Shown here: positions 22,390-29,994 of the stretch, in pieces
Position numbering within the stretch: position 1 is the stretch's first letter
Layout of the letters: each line of letters opens with the position of its first letter
Origin: Rhodopseudomonas sp. P2A-2r
GTDB lineage: Bacteria > Pseudomonadota > Alphaproteobacteria > Rhizobiales > Xanthobacteraceae
Reading direction: 5' to 3'
DNA length: 64,000 bases
NCBI RefSeq assembly: GCF_026015985.1
Contig: NZ_CP110389.1
Span: 248,001 to 312,000, forward strand
The notes under the pieces: generated by a model
Seen by the model: the letters and a program-made list of their open reading frames with translations, nothing else
Told to the model about the DNA's origin: nothing
Database searches by the model: none
Program-made: the position numbers and the translations under genes

Positions 22390-23009
22390 CTATTCGCGTG
22401 ACAACACGCGCACGCCGGCGGGCCAACGACGCTCGCCCTCGATGCTGCTCGCGCCGATCTCCCATCCGGCGCCGCCCCAAACCACGTCGATCGCGGCCAG
22501 CGCACCGGCGGATCGCGCGCATAGAAGACATTCGGGACCGCCGTGGTCAGCAGCGCGCCGCCTTCGCCATGCGCCTGCATCCGGAGACTGCACCAGATCG
22601 CGCCGAGTTCCGTCTCGTGACGACCTGCAAGCGCGGCCATGATCTCGCGATCGCGCGCCGCCACCCCCAGCGTGAAGATCTGCAACGGGGCGACGGCGAC
22701 GCCGTTCTCGATCTTGCCGCCGTAGCGTTGCATGAACGTGGCGCCGAGCCAGGACAGCGCCACGTCGGCAGCGGGCGCGGTGTCGAGCCGGAAGTGCTGA
22801 CGAACCACGAAGCTCTCGGCGCCCGGCAGCGCCGACGTGGTCGGCGGATCGAAAGGCTCGGTCGACCGCGGCGGCACCTGGCAGACGAAACCGCCCTGCC
22901 GGGTGAGCAGAGCGGGACTGCCCGGATCGCCTGAAAGCGTCTGCGACAGCGCCGCCCCCGCCTGCAAAACGACAAGCATCGCGCACAGCAACCCTCTCGA
23001 CATCGGCAT
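22390..23009 (-). pseudogene. Secreted protein of unknown function, frameshifted
   Basis: Starts MPMSRGLLCAMLVVLQAGAALSQTLSG, a Sec signal peptide, and continues in one frame to VFYARDPP near 22507. The plausible C-terminus (GALAAIDVVWGGAGWEIGAS) is in another frame ending at 22390. Restoring one G in GG at 22505-22506 joins them, giving about 206 residues. Unknown family. Likely a sequencing error, but a real mutation cannot be excluded. Confidence 0.6.
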
Positions 23010-23040
23010 GTGATTCTCCCCAATCCGAAGTAAGGATCAA

Positions 23041-23212
23041 GGTAAATTATAATGCAGCGAAGTAAACGAATGCCTTAATAGTTGGTTAACCATAGATATT
23101 AAGGAATATTATCGATAATATTTGGTAAAGATCGGAGTTATTACTTTCTCATCCTGGCGAGTTCCGCGGTAAATCTTCGCAGGTAATGTTCACTTAATGT
23201 TCTTGCGGAACG
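23041..23212. promoter_or_regulatory. AT-rich spacer with a perfect 18-bp palindrome
   Basis: This segment is far more A/T-rich than its surroundings. It contains AATATTATCGATAATATT at 23105-23122, a perfect palindrome, and TGGTTAACCA just before it. It lies upstream of the secreted-protein gene on the reverse strand and next to the comM remnant, so it may be an operator or the edge of transferred DNA. Confidence 0.4.
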
Positions 23213-23314
23213 ATGCGCCTCGCGCTACCTTCGGTTGCGAACGAGGGAATCGAGGCGCGCGCCGTCGATGTCCAGGTGCAGGTCGTGCCCGGCCCGCCGA
23301 ATTTCCTGATGGTG
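23213..23314 (+). pseudogene. comM: comM/yifB 5' remnant (Mg-chelatase-like ATPase)
   Basis: 34 codons that read like the ComM N-terminus: SVANEGIEARAVDVQVQV then VPGPPNFLMV. Intact ComM continues with GLPDKAV; here the homology stops and IS630 sequence begins after a short gap. ComM is a helicase for branch migration in natural transformation. The matching 3' end lies at 29065-29190. Confidence 0.75.
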
Positions 23315-23377
23315 TGTACTATTAATATGGCTTTCTGCCTTCGTGCACTTTGCGGCGCAAACAACACCCCGGCTAGC

Positions 23378-24171
23378 CCTGCAGCCCGCCCGATGGGTGG
23401 CAACCGGCCCTATGCATTGGCCGGCCAGCGGGACTGGCTGCTGAAGCGCCTCGCCGATCAGCCTGATGTGACGTTGCGGGCGCTGGTAGCGGAGCTTGCG
23501 GCGCGCGGCATCAAGATCAGCTACTACGCGATGTGGCACTTCTTCGAGCATGAAGGCATCAGCTTCAAAAAAGCCTTCACGCCAGCGAACAGGATCGGCC
23601 CGACGTGGCCAGGCGGCGGGCACGATGGAAGCGCCTGCAACACAAGTTCGATCCAGGACGGCTCGTCTTCATCGATGAGACCTGGGCCAAGACCAACATG
23701 ACACGTACTCATGGCCGGGCGCGGCGGGGCGAACGGCTGGTGGCGAAGGTGCCGCACGGTCATTGGCAGACGCTGACCTTCCTCGCAGCGCTGCGCGCCG
23801 ACCGCATCGACGCTCCCTGCGTGATCGACGGGCCGATCAATGGCGACAGTTTCCTTGCCTATGTTGAGCAAATGCTGGTTCCGACCTTGAAGCCGGGCGA
23901 CATCGTCGTCATCGACAACCTCGGCAGCCACAAGGGAAAGGCCGTCCGTCGCGCAATCCGCGCGGCCGGCGCAAAGCTGTTCTTCCTGCCGCCTTACAGC
24001 CCCGACCTCAATCCGATCGAGCAGATGTTTGCCAAGCTTAAAACCCTCCTGCGCAAGGCCGCAGAACGAACCGTCGAAGCCACATGGCGAAGAATCGGAA
24101 CGCTCCTCAACGCCTTCAGCCCTCAAGAATGCGCCAACTACCTCGTCAACTCAGGATACGCTTCAAAGTGA
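23378..24171 (+). pseudogene. IS630 transposase (N-terminus missing; -1 frameshift design)
   Basis: Frame 1 reads RPMGGNRPYALAGQRDWLLK to EGISFKKAF; frame 2 continues ASEQDRPDVARRRARWK. The A6G slippery run at 23567-23573 joins them by a -1 shift to give SFKKSLHASEQDRPDV, the normal IS630 sequence, so this frameshift is programmed rather than damage. The DDE residues are present: VFIDETWAKTN, VIDNLGSHKG and SPDLNPIEQ. The DNA-binding N-terminus is gone, so the copy is probably inactive. Confidence 0.8.
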
Positions 24172-24183
24172 CAAAATCACGCT
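23378..24183 (+). mobile_element. IS630-family insertion sequence, 5' truncated
   Basis: Contains the C-terminal three quarters of an IS630 transposase in two overlapping frames; the N-terminal helix-turn-helix part is missing. The right end is between the transposase stop (24171) and the stop codon of the next gene (24184). No intact terminal inverted repeats could be paired, in line with loss of the left end. It lies at the break point of comM. Confidence 0.8.
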
Positions 24184-26144
24184 CTAGAACGCAGCCCGGA
24201 TCCCACTGCTGACCGCAAAGTCGTTGCCGCCGGCGCGTGCGAAGGTCGACGTGATAGTGAGTGTTGCGTTGATATTCCCGGCAATTCCAGCGCCGATGCC
24301 GGCGGCGACCCTGCCGTAGGTGCGGTCCTGCGCGGAGACCGGCGTCAGGATCGGGAGCAGCGGTGCGGTTACCAGCGTGGTGGTCACGTTGCGGCCAGAG
24401 CCTGCGAAATCCTGCTCGGCAGTGAGGTTGATGAAGGGGCTGTACAGCACCATTCCCGTGACGAATGGCAATCGCAATTGAAGCCCGGCGTTGGCGGTCA
24501 AGGCGTTGATCGTTTGCCTGTCGACCATCATGGTCAGCAGGACGTCCCCGCTCTCGGTGTAGCCGCCGATGACCCCGTGGGTATAACTGAATCCGGCGAT
24601 CGGCCCGACGCGTACCGCTCCCGCGTTGACCAGGTAGCCGGCCCTGGCAGCCGTCGTGAAGGTGTCGGCGCTGGTGCTGCCGTGGATCACGTCGATCACG
24701 CCCTGGCGATCCAGCGCAAAGTCGTGGCGGCCATAGGCGGCGAGCGCGTCGACGAACCAGTTGGCATCGGTAAACGAGCCGTAGCCGGCAAACTGATAGG
24801 ATTTCACGTGATCATGCGCGTTCTGAACGCCGAGAGTGACATCGGGTTCGGAGTAGCCCAGCGCAAATCCCAGCCGCCATCTGGAATCATAGCGGTACTC
24901 GATTCCGAAGGTGCCGCCGGGGGCGTGATAATCATAGCCAGCATTGAAGAACTGCCTGTCGAGGCTGCCGCTGGCGTAGCTGAAGTCGCTGTAAACCGAC
25001 CATCTGTCTTCCGGCTTGAGCGGAGATGGAGCCTTGGTCGGGCCGGCATAGGCCATCGCCATCGCGTTGCCGATTCCGAACGGCTGGGAGGTGCGCGAGG
25101 CGTCGAGCCGGCCAAACACCGAACCGGCGAAGCCAGCGGCAAGGCTGGCGGTGATGGCGCCCTGCGGCACTACGGTGGTCGGCGCGTCGATCTGGTTCGC
25201 CATGTAGGTCGCGATCAGCGCCATCGCGGCGCCGGTGGGATGGACCGAGTTTTGATAGAAGCAGCCTGCGAAATTCACGGTGACGCCGGCAGGCGGGGTA
25301 CTCCCGGCTGTGCCGGCCCCGCTTCGCAAGCGGTGGCGCTCGTGAAGCCGTACATCCCCGGATTGTTGGCGACGCGCTCCTGCAGGATGCCGAAATTGAA
25401 CAGAAAGATGCGCACACCGGATTGCGCCAGCGGCGCCAGCAATTGCTGGGTCTGCTGGTAATAGGTGTTCGCCCAGGCGTCGCGCAACGGGTCGGTGAGA
25501 AAGGTGGAGCCGGGCGGGGCGGGAAACCATTTCGAACTGCCGGTGCTGAGCCAGGCGATGTTGCGGGTGCCCTGCGCCGCCATCTGTTGCACGCCGGCGG
25601 CCGCCAACCCCGCCGAAGTGGTCGCGCCCAAGACGATCAGCTGCCGATCGGCCGCGGCCACGCCAGTGAGGGTGATGGCCGACAGATCGTTGCCGCCGAT
25701 CGACAGCGCGATCAGGTCGCTGCTGGCGTAGTGCAGGCCGGCCGACTGGACGAGTTCGTAGCTGAAGCCGAACCCGGGGTTGAGAGGGGCGAGCGTGTTG
25801 GTATTGTCAGTTCGCGCGCCGCCGATCGCATAATTGGTCATTCCCGGCAGGCCATAGATCGACTGCAGCGACTGAACGAAGGTGGTGCTGCCGGTGAACG
25901 TGCAATTGGGGGAGTAGACACAGTTCAGGTGTCCAAGCTGGAACGCACCGCCCGGCGCAGCACCGGTATCGGCATAACTGTCGCCGAAGCCGTATATCGC
26001 GGTGAATTGCGCCTTGGCCGGAAGGATTGTGGCTCCCAGTATCACTACGGAGACGATCGCCGCCGCCGCGGTGCCGCCAAGCGCGGTTCGCCCTCGATTC
26101 AACGGCAGCGAAATCGACAGCATCCGCGAAAGGTCGTGGCTCAT
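24184..26144 (-). pseudogene. GDSL/SGNH esterase autotransporter, one frameshift
   Basis: The N-terminal part (start 26144, MSHDLSRML) has a signal peptide ending LPAKAQF, then GFGDSYADTG (nucleophile Ser block), IGGARTDN and LSIGGNDLS (blocks III-type). The catalytic His block appears after the frameshift as FYQNSVHPTGAAMA, followed by a roughly 280-residue beta-barrel ending GIRAAF with the terminal Phe of outer-membrane proteins. The frames join if the G4 run (C4 at 25317-25320 on the plus strand) is restored to G5, giving ATACEAGAGTAGSTPPAG. About 652 residues when repaired; EstA-type surface esterase. Confidence 0.8.
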
Positions 26145-26421
26145 CCCAATTCCTCCCTGAGACTGGTCCGTCGGACACAGTCGCGACTTAGTTCTCAAGG
26201 CGGCTAAGTGATTCGCACTGGCAACGCTTTGTTCCAGGTCAAGTCTGATTCAACTTTCGGTGGTGGGGTGCGACCACGCGCGGCACACAGGCCAATCAAC
26301 GAGATACTCAAGCCCGATCTTGCCAACGCCAGGCTTGCTCGGACCTATCAGGTAGCGGTTTGGGTTATTTTCGATCAAATCGGGCTTTCAGCGCCATGTC
26401 CGGTTTCCCACCGATAGCCTG

Positions 26422-28158
26422 TCAATGTTCGGCACCAAACTTATAGGATGCCTGCACAAACATGCCGTAGCGTTCAGCATTGCCCTTGAACGGGGACGCC
26501 TCGCTCGTCACCGTCGGGGCTGCCTTGTCGCAGCCCGTGCAGTTGAACTCGCCATTGGTCGTCCACATCGCCCAATAACGTCCACCAACACCAACCGTGA
26601 AGTTGTCGGTTACGAGGTAAGAGGCGACAAGTTCAGCCTGCACGCCCCTTCCCGTTCCCCATTGCGCAAACCAGGTCGGGACATCGCGCAGCCAATGATT
26701 GTCCAGTCCGTCGAAGCGAGCATAGGGCAGATAGGCGACGTCGCCGCCGATCTTTATGCGATTCCAAAGCACGGATTCCCCGGACAAACCGACCCGCAAC
26801 GACTGCCAGGTGGCGGTTTCCGTGATCGTCAGGACGGTGGATGGAAAGGACGGCGCGCAGATGCCGGACGCCGGCAGTGCCAGTTGCGTACAGCCCCACG
26901 CATTCATGACCTCGTGGACGCGATTGTATCCGAGGAACGCGCCAACCTTGTAATCCACACCTTTGAGGAAATCGTAACCGACATCGATCGTGCCGTAGGA
27001 GATCGGCCCGTTGACCGGGTTTGACAGGGTATTGGTATAGGCAGTGTTGACCGAGGCATTTGCGGGGGCATCCATACCCCAATCCTCATCGTTCATCTTG
27101 CCACTGTTGATGCGGCCGCCACCGATAAAGCCCTTCACGAACAGATTCACCGGCGTATCGATGCGTGCGAAAATCTCGCCTGATGACGCCGTCAGACTAT
27201 CATACGTCAAACGCGACTGCGCGACATTCGGCGAGGCGAAATTATCCCATTGGAATTTGCCGGAGCTGTACCAATACCGCGCCCCGGTATCGACGGCCCA
27301 GCCGGACGCCACGACGGGAGCAGCCTTGCGAGGCACTACGGGGAGGGCTCCAAAGCTTTCCGATTGACCCATGTGATAGTTCACGCCGAGTTTCACGACA
27401 TGAACATCCTGTGCAACCGACGAGGTCGCGGGAAGAACCGGAAAAAGAGAGCCTGCGATGAAAGAGGTCGCCGGGGTCGTCATGCTGGAATTGCCGAATC
27501 GGCTGTAGTCATATTCGGCTTTGAGCGACCATGCCGGCGTCATCGCATGCTCGACACCGGCGCCGATCGTCCATCCCCACCGTGTGTTCGACAGGCTAGT
27601 CGGGACGGCTAACGCCTGGGCAGCGGAATTATAGAACTGATTATTTGGATCCATTGAGACATCGCCATGCATCCAGGCGAGCCCGCCCTTGCCGTAGACT
27701 AACGTCCGCCCCTGGGCGCCGGTGATCAGACCCAGGCGACCGGTTAACGTTCCGGTCCACCGCGGCCTCGCGTTGCAGTTCGATCCAACCTGATTCACGA
27801 CAAGCGGCGAAATCTGCAGACAGGTATTGCTTCCGCTGGAGTCGAGAAAGCTGGTATCAGCCTCCAGACCGACAACGGTCTGGGGTGAAATCTGCCAATT
27901 ATACCCGGCCTGGAGACCAAGAAGCGCCGCCGGCGTTGTCACCACGTCGCCAAATGCCGACGGGCCATAGGGATTGGAAACCGTCGTTGAGCCGACACCG
28001 GCACCCAGGTGGCCGCCAACGTAAAATCCCGTCCAACTCCATGCCAGCATCGCCCTGGCGATCGGCGCCTTCACGGGGATGTCCGCGGCGTTAGCCGCGC
28101 CCACCGCCTCCAGAACCAAAAGCGACAGTCCCGCCGCGAATAGATTTCTCATTGCCAT
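26422..28158 (-). CDS. Two-barrel outer-membrane protein: Omp25-like domain plus omptin-like domain
   Basis: 578 residues. Signal peptide to about residue 24 (AANAADIPVKAP). Domain 1 (about 40-265) is an Omp25/RopB-like barrel: WTGFYVGGHLGAGVG, GLQAGYNWQ, YGKGGLAW, WGWTIGAGVEHAM, VKLGVNYHM. Domain 2 (about 290-578) resembles omptin proteases: GKMNDEDWGM matches the OmpT segment with catalytic Asp83/Asp85, and FDGLDNHWLRD keeps the D-x-H of Asp210/His212. The last residues are FGAEH rather than a terminal Phe. No frameshift. Confidence 0.75.
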   Translation of the reverse strand: MAMRNLFAAGLSLLVLEAVGAANAADIPVKAPIARAMLAWSWTGFYVGGHLGAGVGSTTVSNPYGPSAFGDVVTTPAALLGLQAGYNWQISPQTVVGLEADTSFLDSSGSNTCLQISPLVVNQVGSNCNARPRWTGTLTGRLGLITGAQGRTLVYGKGGLAWMHGDVSMDPNNQFYNSAAQALAVPTSLSNTRWGWTIGAGVEHAMTPAWSLKAEYDYSRFGNSSMTTPATSFIAGSLFPVLPATSSVAQDVHVVKLGVNYHMGQSESFGALPVVPRKAAPVVASGWAVDTGARYWYSSGKFQWDNFASPNVAQSRLTYDSLTASSGEIFARIDTPVNLFVKGFIGGGRINSGKMNDEDWGMDAPANASVNTAYTNTLSNPVNGPISYGTIDVGYDFLKGVDYKVGAFLGYNRVHEVMNAWGCTQLALPASGICAPSFPSTVLTITETATWQSLRVGLSGESVLWNRIKIGGDVAYLPYARFDGLDNHWLRDVPTWFAQWGTGRGVQAELVASYLVTDNFTVGVGGRYWAMWTTNGEFNCTGCDKAAPTVTSEASPFKGNAERYGMFVQASYKFGAEH

Positions 28159-28301
28159 CTCTCGAGCCTCCCAACAGCACGTCCAAAGGAGCAGGGATCA
28201 ACGATCAACTCATGAGGATTAGAGCCGGACTGAAAAAGAAGCTGGGTGATTTCAGCCAGTTGTGATTCCTTCGGATTTGCGAAGATTCGAGGGAGAACAC
28301 G

Positions 28302-28590
28302 ATGGGCTGGACTGAAATCACTCGTCGACATTATAGACGCGAAGGCTTGCGGTATGAAAGCGAAACGACGGATGCAGAGTGGTTTGTGATGGAGCCGCTT
28401 CTGCCGCCTGCTTCAGCGCTCGGGCGTCCACGTGCAACAGACATGCGAACGGTGATAGATGCGATCCTCTACATTGCGTCCACCGGTTGCCAATGGCGGC
28501 AGTTGCCCAAGGACTTCCCACCCTACTCGACGGTGCAGGGCTATTTCTACGCGTGGTCGCGTGGTGGAATCTTTGCCTCGCTTGACCTGC
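28302..28590 (+). mobile_element. IS5-family transposase remnant
   Basis: About 95 codons: YRREGLRYESETTDAEWFVMEPLLPP, then GRPRATDMRTVIDAILYIASTGCQWRQLPKDFPPYSTVQGYFYAW, the conserved N-terminal domain (DUF4096) of IS5/IS1031-type transposases. Homology ends abruptly near 28588 (ASLDLPLN); no DDE domain follows. A decayed fragment marking the right side of the accessory segment. Confidence 0.82.
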
Positions 28591-28708
28591 CCCTAAACTT
28601 TCATCCAGTGGCAATTAGAGTCTCGGCGGCAAGGGATCGGTCGCCGGCAATCGCAACAGAATTAGGGGAGGGCGCACTGCGCCCTCCCCATGCTGAGAAC
28701 AACCCGAT

Positions 28709-29035
28709 CTAGTTGGCGGCCCGGTATGTGCCAAACGCCTCGATCTGATCAAGCACCCGTAGAAGGTCCGGAACTTCCTTCTGGTCGATGCCCATGGATC
28801 CATATGGACCTCTGCAGAAGAATACGTCGTAGCTTGTGCCAGGCCCCCGTATAGAGCGTTTCGTTCCAGCGAATAGACCGACGTCACTTTCTTTGCAGAT
28901 GGCTTCACGCAGCTGAGCCAATTCTTCCGGTGTAGTCGGACCATTGAACGACAAGAACTGGACGACATCATCGGTGCATGCGGGCCCGTGTCGCTTAACC
29001 AGATCCGCGCGAACCATTTCATCTGTCTTCATCAT
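28709..29035 (-). CDS. Small hypothetical protein
   Basis: 108 residues starting MMKTDEMVRADLVKRHGP; no signal peptide, membrane segment or motif I recognise. Composition is balanced (VPDLLRVLDQIEAFGTYRAAN at the end) and codon use looks real, but there is no family evidence. It sits between the IS5 remnant and the comM 3' remnant, so it may be cargo. Confidence 0.5.
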   Translation of the reverse strand: MMKTDEMVRADLVKRHGPACTDDVVQFLSFNGPTTPEELAQLREAICKESDVGLFAGTKRSIRGPGTSYDVFFCRGPYGSMGIDQKEVPDLLRVLDQIEAFGTYRAAN

Positions 29036-29347
29036 AGGCTCCGCTCAACCGCTGAAGGTTGCAATGGCGGTGTCATGGTTATTGCGAGAACCACCGGACT
29101 TGTGACGGCGCCGACAGGATCGGACGGCTGCACCTCGCCGAAGCCCTGTCCTACCGGGCGCTGGCCGACGACGCCCGCCGCGCAGCCTGACGGGCACGCG
29201 CACCGGCCGCATGGCTTCACGGGAAGAAACCGACCATGACCGGTGCCAGCGACCGCAACACCATCGCGTCGTCAACCCGAAAGTAACGACTTCTGTTTAC
29301 GCTCTACAAACCATAGGGGCACGTCCCGGGCCAGCGAGTAGCGTAGC
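29036..29347. other. Spacer with the comM 3' end
   Basis: No intact gene in this 312-bp gap. It holds the degraded comM C-terminus and, from 29191 on, GC-rich non-coding sequence and the likely promoter of the exported protein at 29348. Confidence 0.6.
29065..29190 (+). pseudogene. comM: comM/yifB 3' remnant
   Basis: In one frame 29113-29190 reads DRIGRLHLAEALSYRALADD then ARRAA and a stop, the typical C-terminus of ComM. Just upstream, GVMVIARTT in another frame matches the preceding GYHRVLKVARTLADL segment with small indels. With the 5' remnant at 23213 this shows one comM gene whose middle (roughly 430 codons) was replaced. Confidence 0.7.
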
Positions 29348-29833
29348 ATGTTGCGTTTCAAGATCCTTGCCTCGACGTTTCCGCTCGTCCTCGCCGCCGT
29401 GTTCGCGCGCGGCGGCTTCGCGCCGGCCACCCAGCCGTGCATCGCGATCGGCGAGACGACGGTGCGCATCGCCGCAGGCCCGTGGCAGGCGCAGAGCCAG
29501 GTCAGCTTCACCGACGATCCCCGCCGCGCCACCGTGCGGGTGCAGATCGTCGACAGCGCCGAAGCTGCCGATTTCGCGGTGGTCGACGACGTCCAGGACA
29601 GCAGCGATGGCGATGCCTGCAGGAGCAATGCCGCCACGCGCCTGATCGGCATCAGTGCCGCACCCGCCGCCGACGCTGCGGTGATCTACCTGTCGCAGGA
29701 CGGCGATGCGGACTACCGGATCTTCGTGACGTCGAATTCCTTCACGCCGCGCGACGCCGCGGCGCTGATCGTCGGCGCCCATGACGGGCCAGGCCACGGC
29801 GGCGCGGCGCGCCTGGCCGCGGCGGCGCTCTGA
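29348..29833 (+). CDS. Exported protein of unknown function
   Basis: 161 residues with an N-terminal hydrophobic signal (FKILASTFPLVLAAVFARG). The mature part includes TVRIAAGPWQAQSQVSFTDDP and RVQIVDSAEAADFAVVDD, a small beta-rich domain. No known domain recognised. It precedes the histidine kinase gene on the same strand by about 160 bp, so it may be linked to it. Confidence 0.65.
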   Translation: MLRFKILASTFPLVLAAVFARGGFAPATQPCIAIGETTVRIAAGPWQAQSQVSFTDDPRRATVRVQIVDSAEAADFAVVDDVQDSSDGDACRSNAATRLIGISAAPAADAAVIYLSQDGDADYRIFVTSNSFTPRDAAALIVGAHDGPGHGGAARLAAAAL

Positions 29834-29994
29834 GCGCCGTTAACCCGGCGCTAACCCTGCTGCCAGCGATCGCGCTCGAAACCTGCACCATCAAGCACTT
29901 TGCAACGTCATCCCCGCATTATTACGCAGCGATCCCGAGTCCTGCGGGCGCCCGAGCGCCCCGGCGCGCGGCCGACAACATTGGCGGGTGAGCA

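Noticed and set aside
23213..23701. A single 162-residue novel protein
   Set aside because: It is a chance in-frame join of the comM 5' remnant and the first frame of the IS630 transposase.
28988..29239. A small gene at the right edge of the accessory zone
   Set aside because: Its sequence is explained by the degraded comM C-terminus read in shifted frames.
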